Shown: piece by piece, positions 45,691-57,490 of the stretch
How positions within the stretch are numbered: the stretch's first letter is position 1
Layout: each line of letters starts with the position of its first letter
Assembly: GCA_022702705.1 (NCBI GenBank)
Contig: CM040427.1
Span: forward strand, 77,429,283 to 77,493,282
Reading direction: 5' to 3'
DNA: 64,000 nucleotides
Source: Papilionanthe hookeriana x Papilionanthe teres
Taxonomy: Eukaryota; Streptophyta; Magnoliopsida; Asparagales; Orchidaceae
Position numbers and translations under genes: made by a program
Notes under the pieces: generated by a model
The model's database searches: none
The model's input: the letters and a program-made list of their open reading frames with translations, nothing else
What the model was told of the DNA's origin: nothing

Positions 45691-46560
45691 ATACACTAGC
45701 TACAACCTTTGTGGTCAACTACTATTATCGCAGTTTCCAACTATGACCTCTGTGGCTGATGTTGTTATTGCAGCCACCAACTACAACCTTTTGTATGACT
45801 ATTTACTATTGTAGTAGCTTTATACTACAACACCTATAGCCAACCGATGTTATTACAATCATAAACTGCAACTTTTGTCATTAATTACTATTATCGTAAT
45901 TCCCAACTAGGGTCTCTATGGTTGAGTGTTGTTCTTCTAGTCACCAATTACAACATTTGTGACAAATTACTACCATCACAATTCTCATATGCGACCTTTG
46001 TGGCTGACTGGTGTTATGGTAGCCACCTTCTTTATGGGTAATTACTACTATCATAGCTTCTAATTAAGATATATGTGGACGATTATTTCTCTTATAGCCA
46101 TTGACTATGACTTATGTGATAAAATATTATTATTGTAGCTTTAGCTATAACCACTATGGCCAACTTAAGCTCTTGCATCCACTATGATCTTTCTGGCCAA
46201 CAATTATTGTTAAAACTTCAAATTATGGCCTTTGTGACCGATCGTTTCTCTTACAACCATTGACTTCGACCTTTCTAGCCAACTACTATTGTTACAACTT
46301 TCAACTATGACATTTGCGACCAATTGAAGCTAATGCAATCACCAACAACAGTGGACAATCAATGATATTACAACTTCTAACCACACTATTTTGTGGGCAA
46401 CTACTACCTCTGCAGTAGCCAACTATGACCTTTGTGGCTAACTATTACTATATAACTTCCAACTACAACCTATCTTGGTCAATTGTCGCTATTGTAGCCA
46501 CCGATAACGACTTTCATGATCAACTACATTTATTGCTGCCGAATTACAATTATTATAATT
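45691..46560. repeat. Degenerate 41-bp minisatellite upstream of the kinase gene
   Basis: About twenty loosely conserved units of roughly 41 bp follow the pattern 'aactaYRacctttgtggccaactattRttatcgcaRcttcc'. The decay is strong, so it is an old array. Confidence 0.7.
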
Positions 46561-46944
46561 ATTAATATTGTAATCTTATTTTCTCTAAATCAGGAGAAGA
46601 GTGAACTTAGATACTTAAAATTATATAGGAGATTATTTTAATTGGTTTAGACACTGAGATTTTTCCCCTTACAAAAGTTTCCATGTAATAATTTTAGTGT
46701 TTCCTTCGACTATTTTTCATTCTTTTTGTGAATGTCTTTGTTCATCGTGAATTATTAAGATCTTTAAATTATCACTCTACCGCTATAAGTATTCTAATGC
46801 ACAATAGTTACAAATTTAGGATTGAATTAATTTAAATTAAATCATAATATATTGAAATATTATTTTCATAAAATTATACTTTCCTATTATAAGTTAAATA
46901 AAAAATTCAAAAAAAAAAATTAATATATATTAATGTGCCACTAT

Positions 46945-46977
<33 letters not shown>

Positions 46978-47100
46978 TAGAAGATGAATTTTAAGGACAC
47001 TTTTTTATTTTTGGAAAGGTGAATTTTAGGGACACTTTTATTTTTGGAAAGGTAAATTTTAACGACTTTAATGAGCTTGTGAATTGAACGCTACCTCAAG
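46561..47100. other. AT-rich gene-upstream sequence with simple repeats
   Basis: Contains a (TTA)n microsatellite at about 46,938-46,978. A short tandem duplication ('gaattttaggacactttt(t)atttttggaaaggt', about 2.5 copies) lies at about 46,985-47,065. No gene. Confidence 0.6.
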
Positions 47101-47547
47101 ACCTCAAATCTGATGGACTATTGTTAAATTAATTAAAAAAAAAAAAAAAAAACAAAAAACGCACGCTTAAAAAATTCACCATTATTAACCACCGTTTTAT
47201 GGTAATTCTGATATTTGGGGTTCTTCGGCGACGCGACAATCGCTAGCAAAGAAGCCCTTGTTTGCCTGACCACCCTCCATACTGTACTACTGGAAGGCAG
47301 GTTGGCCTTCGTGGCTTTACCTCCTTCCTAAATCCCCAACACCATCGCCGTCTCCGTGCCCTCCGTCGTCTCTACCCGCCAGCTCCACCTACTCCACAGA
47401 AATCCATTTCCTTCAATCCTTCGCTCAACGAAATCCTAACTGCGCATGCACGCCTAATTTAATTCCCTTCCCTCATCCTCCTAAGCTTCTTCTTTTTTTT
47501 CTTTTTGGTCTACTCGATTCTGTCAACGCTAAAAACCCTAGCCTGGA
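47101..47547 (+). promoter_or_regulatory. Promoter and 5' UTR region of the PB1-Raf kinase gene
   Basis: Base composition shifts from AT-rich to pyrimidine-rich sequence with C/T stretches (47,260-47,520, including a 'cttcttcttttttttctttttgg' type tract), as in plant 5' UTRs. A poly(A) run lies at about 47,130-47,150. No TATA box was fixed with confidence. Confidence 0.5.
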
Positions 47548-50500
47548 ATGGCCATGGACCAGAATTCCGTCCCCAAAGACCCCCTCCCTTTAAACCCTAA
47601 CCACTTTCTTTCCACAGCTCGTCCTCCCGCCCCCATCCAGCCATCCTCCGTCTCTAGTGCTGGCGATTCGTTCGCCGCTGATGAATCTGCCGACGATCAA
47701 CCAGCCGCCCGTAAGGTCAAGCTACTGTGCAGCTTCGGCGGGAAGATCCTCCCCCGTCCCAGCGACGGGGCGCTGCGATACGCTGGTGGCCAGACTCGAA
47801 TCATAACTGTGCGGAGAGATACGACCCTCCCTGAGCTATGCCGAAAGATGGCCGATGCTTATGGCGCTCCCGTTGCTATTCGTTACCAGCTTCCCGACGA
47901 AGACCTCGATGCTCTCGTCTCTGTCTCCTCAGCGGATGACCTCGATAATATGATGGACGAGTACGACAAGCTCGCACTGGTTTCTACCGATGGATCCGCC
48001 AAACTTCGCGTCTTCCTCTTTTCCCAAGCCGAAATTGCCTCTGCATTGACTGATAACTTACCCTCTGGTTCTGCTCGTATCGGTCCCTACGACAGCATGA
48101 AAAGGTACGTTGAGGCGGTTAATGGAGAGTCTGCATCTGACGCTGGCATCCGTTCTTCCGAGATTCGTCCAAAAAGTAGTATGGCGAGCACCTCCTCCAC
48201 CCAGAACTCGGATGCTGGCTTTGATGGATCCAACAATGAAGCTTCTTCCCCTGCTATTTTCTCTCCTACTGCGCGGGCATTGGCTTCTTATGATCCATCA
48301 AGATTGGCTTTTGCGGGAACTGCTACTTCAGTACCGCTTCAGGAGGCTCAATGTTTTCCGGCCAGTTCTACCGTCTTTGGTCAGGCGGTGGTTGTTACAG
48401 AGTCCTTGAATCCACCTCACGTGGCACCTTATGCCTCACAGGCTTTTGTGGAACCCCACCAGGCTCATTACATGCCTTCACATTCTCTGAATATGGCCCC
48501 TGCTCCTCAAACGACAAATTTAGTGTCTATTCCTCAACATACCTATCTTCCTTCTATGCCAATTTCCCCTTCGTCAATGCCTTCCCAGGTTGAAAGTGTG
48601 AAAACAGTTCAAGGAAAGGTGGATTTTTTTCCAGAGAAAGATCGATTGAGTGAAAGGTCTGCTCCGCCTGCGTCTGATCCTAGTTATAGGCTTTTAAAGC
48701 CGCCTCTTTCCCAGTTGCCACCTCTGCAACCTTCTCATTTGCTGCCACCAATTATGGCACCATATGGATTGCATCTTGTTTCACCATTGGCTCATGAGCC
48801 AGTGTTAAGATTTGAAGATTGTCAGATGTGCCAGAAAGCTTTGCCTCATGTGCATTCAGATAGGCTGGTCAATGAGCTAGGTAATGTTTCTGGGGTTCAT
48901 GAATCAAATGACAATCCTATAGTCCATAGTTACCATTCCGAGGATACAACAAGGCTGCAGGGTCATCAATCTAAAGTTGAGCATGCTGTAAACCCCGGTC
49001 AATGTGGGACTCATGGAGGTAAGAAGGTTCTTGATTCAGCGCTAGACAGGGCGCCAGTCTTTGGTCAAACTGCTGAAAATTTTGACCATTCGAAACTAAA
49101 GCAGCCATTGAGTGCTCTGGGCTTGTCTAGAGACATGCATGCCCCTTATGGAGGGTTTGTAAGTTCTCCACAATCTCAGCCTCAGGGTTCTTTCCAGCTG
49201 CAACAAAATCAAGTATTGCATGGGGATAATTTTCATACTTCTAAGATTCTTTATCCACCTGTTACTTTTACCTTATCAACCAGTGTTCGTGGATCTAATG
49301 GCGCCTCTTTTAGTCCTCCACAAACTTGTCATGATGATTCTTTACAGCAACAGAATTTTCTCGTCACTGATAGTGCTAATTATAATCAGATTTTCCATCC
49401 TTTTGGTACAATAGGTCTATCAAGCACTGGCCAAACATCTTTTGGGGTAACAGTCAAGCCTCCCCAACCACATCTTGATGATTCTTTGCAGCAGCAACAA
49501 TTGCTTGCTGGAACAGCAGCGCCATTTTTTCCAGCTATGCAAGCAGGAAGCAGCAACCAATGTAGCAAAGATTCTTCTCCAATCAGTAATACCGGTTACA
49601 CTGTTCTGGAACCTCATAGCATTGTTCAAGATTATGTTAAAGAAGTTGAGGGGGTGATGGAAGCTCCTAATGTGAAACCAACACTTGTGCCTGATGTTGG
49701 CATCCCTGAAAATTTCTCAGCGGTTGGAGACAATAATGCATTCGGATTAAAGAATGGTGCAAATGCCTTAGTTACCAGCAATACCTTCATGACTTCTACA
49801 GTTGGTCTCGAGGGAATATATATCAAACCAATCAATCCAGTGGTTTTAAACACTGACATTTCAAGGGAAGTCTATCCTCAAAGCTCTTTATTGATTGGAG
49901 AGGACAACGATACCGCGAGAATTCACTGTGGTGGAAGTAAACTACCTTCAAGCAATGCCTTAATCAGCACTGGGCTTCTGTCTGAGGAAAATTATATGGG
50001 AACAATTAATCCATTGCTGTCTACCATGATGGAATTACACACTTCTGAACTTGCTAATACTTTTCAGGCATCAACCATGACCGGGAGTAGTGTGTTTGAC
50101 ACACACAGTTTTGAAAGAGGGCCTAATCCTCTTCTGTCCAGTCAACGAAATCATGAAATGTCTCCATATTTTACTGATTCTACTTATCCTAATGCCATTG
50201 ACAAAGAAACAATCAGTGGTTGGAAAGATGAAGTTCTTCGATTTCAAAACATTTTTGATGGCATGTCTGCCTCCCAAAGATGCAATGCTCCATTTCAATT
50301 GTCCGGTTTAATATTACCTGGACAAGGGGTGCAACTTCAGGAGACCTTTGCCCCAGGTTCACTCTCGGACAATGAAGGTTCTCAGGAAACTCTTGGCAGC
50401 ATGAATGAGTTTCTACCAAGACCAGCCATTGTTTCTACAAGAGAACCTGCTATTTCTGGAGATACTTATAGTGAGAACCGTTTGCCAAAGGGACAGAGTC

Positions 50501-52237
50501 CCGATTTAGCGGCCCTATTAGAAGAAGGTGCTCTTCACCCTCCGGTAGACTGGCTGATCAAGGAAGCACGTCCTGATCCTGTTATATGTACAAAAGGTTG
50601 CTGCTTCAATCCTTTTAAGTAGCTTTTATGACTTAACTATCAGCACTCCAATATTTTCATTAATTATGAATATAATTATAATACCTTTTTCTTTGATTTG
50701 TCCGTAGACCATGGGGCAGATTATATTGATCAAGATCTGCGTGATCTTGCTGAGCAGGTCGGGGAATTAGTGCTTCAATCTTCTCCACCTGTACCTGAGT
50801 TGCCTTTCAGCATGCCTATGGAAATGAGCCCAACGTTTCAATGCCACCATACTTGTAGCGAGAACCATTTGCCAAAGGCGCAGAGTCCTGATATAGCTGT
50901 GCTACTAGAGGAAGGTCATCTTCAATCTCCTGTTCATTGGCTGCTCAAGGAATCATGTCCTGATACCTTTGTAGGTATAAAAGGTTGGCGCTTCTTCACT
51001 TCTTTAAGTTGTTCTTATGATATAACTATCAGCATTTCAGATATTTTCATTGATATTGAATGTGGTGATAGTAACTTTTTATTATTATTATTTTTCATTT
51101 GAATTTTAGACTCTTCTTCAGATTACATAAATCAAGATCTGCATGATCTTGCCGAGCAAGTTGTGGAATCAGTGCTTGAGTCTTCTATACCACCTTTGTC
51201 TGTAATATCTTCAAGTGGTCCTATGGAAGCAAGCCCACCATTTCATAAAGGGTGTGGGTTAAGTGAAGACGACTCTAATTCACAAATTGCAGCTATCCTA
51301 AATGATCAAAAAATTGAGGTGAAGTAATGATCTCCGTTCTCTGTTTTTATCTTTGTTGTATTCTAGTGTCTCAAGTATATTACGTTTTAGGGCATCAACA
51401 CTAGACAGCCAGATAAACTGCTTATGGGCTTGCAGATGGCAAATCATATTGGGAGATTACAGGTTTGAGAGGAGTATATTTGTCTGTTTACTATGTTCAA
51501 TTTTCTAATTGCTATATTTTATTAAGTTACTTGTTGGTCCTTTACATCCTCAGATAATAAAGAATAGTGACCTTGAAGAGCTGCGAGAACTGGGTTCTGG
51601 AACCTTTGGAACAGTGTATCATGGAAAATGGAGAGGGTCTGATGTTGCAATAAAAAGAATTAATGATCGATGTTTTGCTGGAAAACCTTCTGAACAAGAT
51701 AAGATGGTTCGTTCTCATAGCCAACAATTTTTTCTCTTTTGTCGTTATCCCCTCATGTAATTTTGATTGTGTATCAATGTCTTTCATATTTGCAGAGGAA
51801 CGACTTTTGGAATGAAGCTAGCAAACTTGCTGACTTGCACCACCCCAATGTATTGGCATTTTATGGTGTTGTTATTGATGGACCGGGTGGATCTTTTGCA
51901 ACAGTTACTGAATATATGGTCAACGGTTCATTACGGAATGTTCTTCAGAGGAATGATAAGTAAGCCTTTGGTTTGCATACTTTGATTTTTGTGTTTATTT
52001 CATGGTTGAAAAAGTGATTTTTTTTTTTTTTTCGTTAGTGCTCGACATGATTTAGATAAAAATGGTAATATTTTTTGGTTTTTATGCAGGACACTTGATC
52101 GTCGGAAGTGCCTTTTAATTGCAATGGATGTGGCATTTGGGATGGAGTACCTACATGGCAAGAATATTGTACATTTTGATTTGAAGAGTGATAACTTGCT
52201 TGTCAACTTGAGGGATCCTCAGCGCCCTATATGCAAG
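47548..52237 (+). CDS. PB1-domain Raf-like protein kinase (B4-type MAPKKK), 3' end not in view
   Basis: Seven exons with GT-AG introns give a continuous frame of 4071 nt (1357 codons): 47548-50596, 50708-50983, 51110-51318, 51391-51462, 51554-51706, 51796-51959, 52090-52237. The PB1 domain is at residues 55-155 ('KVKLLCSFGGKILPRPSDG' through 'LRVFLFS'). A long low-complexity Ser/Pro/Gln region fills most of exon 1. The kinase domain begins in exon 5 with 'ELGSGTFGTVYHGKW' and the catalytic Lys in 'VAIKRI'. Exon 7 has the catalytic loop 'HFDLKSDN'. PB1 plus a C-terminal Raf-like kinase is the layout of B4 Raf kinases, which phosphorylate SnRK2 kinases in osmotic-stress signalling in Arabidopsis. 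The model stops before the DFG motif. No later exon was found to 64,000, so either the last intron exceeds 11.7 kb or the gene is truncated. The start ATG at 47548 is the first in frame after the UTR. Confidence 0.9.
50470..51175 (+). repeat. Tandem intragenic duplication spanning an exon end, intron and exon start
   Basis: The exon 1 end ('LPKGQSPDLAALLEEG' to the donor at 50597), intron 1 and the exon 2 start ('YIDQDLRDLAEQV') are repeated as the exon 2 end ('LPKAQSPDIAVLLEEG' to the donor at 50984), intron 2 and the exon 3 start ('YINQDLHDLAEQV'). The offset is about 387-402 bp. The introns themselves still align ('tatgatataactatcagca' against 'tatgacttaactatcagca'). Confidence 0.88.
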
Positions 52238-52682
52238 GTATCCTATGAAGCGTGGGAAATTTATTTTTTTCTTTGAAAAGCCTTTCGATATATAGGCTTA
52301 TTATCATTTTCAAAAAAGATTGTGATCATTGTGGTTTTAGTTATACCATGTCTGATTATTGGTTTAAGTCATGGCTTTCGTGGTTTGGACGTATAACATA
52401 TCTTGTTTCTTTTGTTAGAATAGGTCAGTTTTTCAATTATAAAATCTGGCTAAGGCCATGTCACCCTTCACTAAAAAAATCGTGAACTAAGAAACTCTCT
52501 CTTCATAATATCACGGACACCATTTATGTAATATGCTCCTGGTTTTAACCTTTAAAATGGCATGTCTTATCAAATTTAAATTTGGAGTTAGCAAATATAT
52601 ATCTGTGTGTGTTTCTGCTTGTCCGCTAAAAGACTATTGTGTTTGTACTTAACACCTTATAATCATTCATCTCTATCTTTTA
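52238..52682 (+). other. Start of the last visible intron of the kinase gene
   Basis: Begins GTATCC after AAG at 52237. T-rich sequence typical of a plant intron; no exon-like frame with kinase motifs. Confidence 0.6.
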
Positions 52683-52913
52683 GGTTCCATTTGGGGCGGC
52701 TTATACTTATCCAGCTTATGCAAAGAGAAGCTGTTTTTCCAGCTTATTCTCATAAGCTGCTGATAAAGCGAACCGCAGGTCCCTTACCGCGATCGGCTTC
52801 TTTAAAAAAATTTAAAACTGGCTTATTGGATAAGCAGTTGAAACGCACAAACCAAACGGTACGGCGGCGTTTTGAAAACGCCACTGTACTTATAAGCCGC
52901 CCCAAACGGGCCC
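52683..52913. mobile_element. Tourist-like (PIF/Harbinger) MITE, 231 bp
   Basis: The termini GGTTCCATTTGGGGCGGCTT and, at the other end, the complement of GGGCCCGTTTGGGGCGGCTT form inverted repeats of about 22 bp with few mismatches. A TTA lies on each side (52680-52682 and 52914-52916), the target duplication of Harbinger-type MITEs. Higher GC than the surrounding intron. It has no transposase. Confidence 0.8.
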
Positions 52914-52916
52914 TTA

Positions 52917-55274
52917 ATCATTGAAATTTAGATTAGCTTTATAATACATACTTATTTGTTCTATGTATGAATCATGCATTTACATATCTTAGTTTCCTTT
53001 AGGTCTCCACTGCAATTTGTTATATATAGTGGTATCACAGCATGACTTTTTTTACCTGTATGCTCTGTGATTGTTATAATGTATGCTTCCATCGCTTTGT
53101 GGAAAACATAACATAATTACTTGTTTTTTATTCTGCATTCATTCCTTTTGGCAATTTGTGTAAAATTTGCCAACTCATATGCTAGCAGAAATGTTCCATT
53201 TTAATAGGTGCTAACTTGAAATAGACATGTGTGTTAAACCGTCATATTTATGAAATAGTAGTGTGTTGATGGCTGTCTAAAGTTTTGTTTAAGAAAAAAG
53301 GATAGATTGCTGATTTCTGCTTTTGTGAAAAGAGTTCTATGAAGGTGTGATTGAGCTCTATACTAGGTATTGGGTAATGTACTCAGGAAGTATAATCATT
53401 GTACTTGAGTTGGGTAGTTTCTTTGAGTTGAAATCATGATTTAAAACTATGCAATATGGGCGTGCTTGGAGGCCCACCTCAACATTATTTTGAAATTCGT
53501 AAGAGGTTTATTCCTCATCAAGTACTTCATGAGGGTTATGCCTCTCATAATATGAGTTTCATCTTAGTGTATGTCTTGCATTAGTTGTAATGAGGAGTGC
53601 ACAATTAGATCTTGGGTTTTTTAGATAAATATAAGTAAAATGGCCTTAATAAAATGCTACTTATTTACGCATATAATGCACAACAAAGGATGTAGTTGAA
53701 GTTATAATCATCAACATAATCATTGTTAGAAAAGAGTGGACTCAAGAACCATCTAACTATGGGTCTTATTCCTTCTACAGAAGGTAGGAAATGAAGATAG
53801 ACGATGGCTCTTCCTCCTACGAAGTAATATCTGTAGTAAGTTCTATGATCATTGTCACATACCTAGTCACACAAGAAAAGTAATAAAAGTTGCTTGTTGA
53901 ACTCTTCTCTAAAAATTGGAAGAAAGGTATGAAAGAAAAAATAACTATTATGTGATGGACAACATTGTAAAGAGTGCAGTAGACAATGTGAACTCATCTC
54001 TATCTCTAATGCTCATGCCTATATAGTAGCAAATCATCATCTAATATAAACATACAGGAGGGGTTGTTCACATTAATGGTACATGTTAAGCAAGAGGTTA
54101 TGGATACATCTTTTCTTTTAATCTAGTGTAAAAATTGGATTGGACATTATCCTAATTCTTATCCTGTAAATTTGATTGATAAAGGGCTAGAGATGTTAAC
54201 TGATTGCTAGTGCCACTAGAAGTTTGCAACTACAAAGGATTATATCGACGTGATGGTCTGTAAGATGACTGCGACTCCACTTGACATCGGTCCATTAGCT
54301 ATGTGATATTGCTTGATGGCCATGCCAGTGTAACTACGAGAAGATTATAAAAAAGGCTTTGCTGTGTTGATGCCAGATGTGGTAATGATAGGGTAAGCAT
54401 GTAGACTTATTAATACAAGCCACAAATTCTTTTCGCTGCTAGTTTGCCTTGTGGAAGAATAAAATAAAATGCCATGGTCTCCCTAGTATGTGCTAAGGTG
54501 ACATGTAGATTCAAAAGCTAACTGAGGAGCAAGTCATCAACCTATTTTTGATAGTTTGCCATTGATATACCAAACTCACTCAACAAGATTATCTCTACCA
54601 AAATAAAGATTAAGACCATATATAATTACTCTTTTGTATCTTGAACATCCTAAAGACGACTAAAACAAAGAAATCATGTCTTTTAAAGTGTAATAGGGTG
54701 AGAGCTATTGCAAGTGAAGTCTTAATTACTGTAGGAGCTTAAAGTGCTATCCTCTTTCCAATTCAAGTATTTAATCGATAAGTCAATGGCTCATATTTTA
54801 ATAAGCTTGTAAAAGGAGGTATTTGTGGACTCTGATTGGGATTTATGCAGCTTAGAGGATAAGGGGGAAAGTCATAAATAATTGGCTTGCACCATTCCGA
54901 GAGACAAACCGTCACATATATATTGACTCGAATGAACTGAAGTTTCTCTAATTGATAATCGGTATCAAATCGATTATATGTTTGTTATGTGTAATCAAGT
55001 TTTTTTTGTCGCGAGCCCTCATGGTTTATTGCACTTTTTACAAAGAGAACGAGAATACTCTCAATCAATAATTCTCATTTTCCTTTGGGTTTGAGACATT
55101 GGATTTTCTAAGTGAGATTCTCTATTCTAATAGAAGAACCAACAATGACTCAACATTTAGGGTATATTACAACCAAGCAAAGAGTGGTAAGTCCAAGCAA
55201 CACAACATGCATAGTAGTTGAATATGTGAGGGACATCATTGTGTGACTTAGATATGCGAGCATTATAACCTCCA
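52917..55274. other. Intronic or flanking sequence, nothing firm
   Basis: No kinase exon is visible. A stretch at about 53,700-54,100 has a faint Copia gag flavour (a 'YDHCHIPSHTRK'-like reading near 53,850) but is too decayed to call. Confidence 0.4.
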
Positions 55275-55966
55275 GAACTATGAAGCATAGACACAAATAT
55301 ATTGACACGGACACAACACGATACGATGCGGGGATACAACATAATTAAAAAAAATAACACGACACATCATGGACTCGTTTTTATATTTAATTAATTATTA
55401 ATATAATATATATATTATATTTCATTATTTTTTTATTAAATATATCACAACACTAATCATGCAAAAATAAAATTTAACTTAATAAATTTAATTTATATTA
55501 TAAAATCTCATGCGTATAAAAATTAATTTTTAAAATCAGATATAATATATTTCAAAAGAATTCATCCAACTTATAATCTAACTTATCTACTAAAATTTAG
55601 AAAATTCTATGATTACAAAGAGAGGAAAGCTATGCTCGGCTTCGACAAGTATTGATGTACCTTCAATGCTTAATTTTGACGAATGTTAGAGAAAGTTTTA
55701 ACATGACGAGAGATGGACAGTTTCGAGTATGAGGTATAATTAAGTCTATACATATATTTATAATTTTCTAATTCTTGTGTCCCATTTTTTCGAGATCATG
55801 TTAAACTCACATATGATGCAGTGTTGAGTGTGTCCCGCACGTGTTTATGCTTGAAAATATTCAAACATATTTTGTAGTGTCAGAGAAATGTCAGGGTGTG
55901 TCGGTGTCCGTTACGTGTTCGATACGGGTACATTGCATTTTTAGAAGTGTCGATGCTACATAGCTC
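55275..55966. mobile_element. Mutator-like foldback/MITE element, about 690 bp
   Basis: The left end GAACTATGAAGCATAGACAC and the complement of the right end, GAGCTATGTAGCATCGACAC, form terminal inverted repeats. Subterminal 'gacacggacac' words are also inverted. The interior is very AT-rich with no ORF. No clear 9-bp target duplication was seen, so the class is tentative. Confidence 0.5.
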
Positions 55967-57346
55967 CTAAAGTACGAAAGCTTGCCCGATGGTAAGAACT
56001 AAAACATTTTAAGAATGACTCCAATCTCAAACCTAGTTCGAAAAAGGTTCCTAACGTACTAGTTGAGTACGACTCACTATATTGACTAACATAAGTGCAA
56101 CGATGAGATTTATGACTTAGCCAATCTTGAGCCTAAGAATGCCTATGAAATATAATTATACTTTGAATAATCTGCCAGGTAGACCGACATAATTGCATAA
56201 AATTATGATGTTCGTGAATATACAAATATCATATATGGTAGTGTGAATAAATGAAATATGACTTATAATTTTCCACTAAAGTAACGGTGGTCCCGACTAT
56301 GAATGGACATATCCATATGTAGAATTTTTATTTAGCTATCTAAATACATACCACACATTTTTTATCTATTTATGTATCTAACACCTAAACTTTAATTTAT
56401 TAAGATTTATAACACCCAAATCTTTCATATCACATAAAAATACCTTCATTTATCTTTTAAAATGTGAAATACTCATTTTCATGCTTAGGGAAGGAGTTAT
56501 GTACCTAAAATTGAAGTTGAGGTGTAAATACATAAGAATTGAGTTTTATATATGTATACCATCGTAAAAAAAATCTATTATATTGACTAACTAGGCTATA
56601 AATACATGTGCATTAGTCTAGAGAATTATCACTGACCTAATGAAGCACATTTCGAATGAACTTAGCAATTTTTTCTCCACAATTAGGGTTCATTGGAGAG
56701 GCTAAAGATTAATTGTTTTAGAAAAGTGGCCTTGGGAGTTAAAATAATATTTTTATAAATAAATATTTTCCTATGTTTGCTTTTAGGTCAATTAGTTGTT
56801 TAATTGTGTAAGTTGAAAATTTAACATATTAAGAGCTTAAAGTAGACATAATTTCATGCCAAGCCCAAACTATTAAACAAACTTAAGAAAAATAATTTAT
56901 TTCTAAACTAATGGTCAAGGTAAGCACCGAAATGACAAGGTGCAGTCGAGCGTCTACCGAACACAACTCCCCTCAATCTATTGGCTTATGGGTCTTTAAG
57001 CTTTGTTTTTTGGTACGTCTTGGTTTCTAAGTTTCATTCTTCTAATTCATCCACCTCTGCATCTCACAGGCCTAGATAACTTTGGCTAAAAATTTCATTT
57101 TATAAGAAAAACTTAAAACATTTTTACTACTAAATAGATCTTATGAAGCAAGTGCATATATTCAAACAATTACACAATGTCTAACACGGATTGGTGCCAA
57201 GCTATATGCAATAGGCCATGCTTACTCATGGCTTAGTTTGCATTGTCGCTTCTGCATGCATAACAATTATGTTAACAACTTGTAATTGCCCCTTTTGGGC
57301 ATAACAACTAGCAAGAAAATGTCTCGATTCTACTTTATTAAGACAG
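55967..57346. other. Intronic or flanking sequence, nothing recognised
   Basis: AT-rich, without coding or repeat structure that can be named. Confidence 0.4.
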
Positions 57347-57424
57347 GTGCTTATCGGTCGTTGAATCGTTCGAAATTGAGACTTTTAAGAATTATGAAAT
57401 GTAGTTTTATAGAATATGATTTTG

Positions 57425-57426
<2 letters not shown>

Positions 57427-57490
<64 letters not shown>
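57427..57490. repeat. (AT)n microsatellite
   Basis: About 50 bases of uninterrupted AT followed by TTTATATATATATGG, inside giant LTR copy B. Confidence 0.95.

Noticed and set aside
53700..54100. Possible Copia gag remnant with a zinc-knuckle-like reading
   Set aside because: Only one short stretch is suggestive, with missing cysteines and frequent stops, and no adjoining pol motif.
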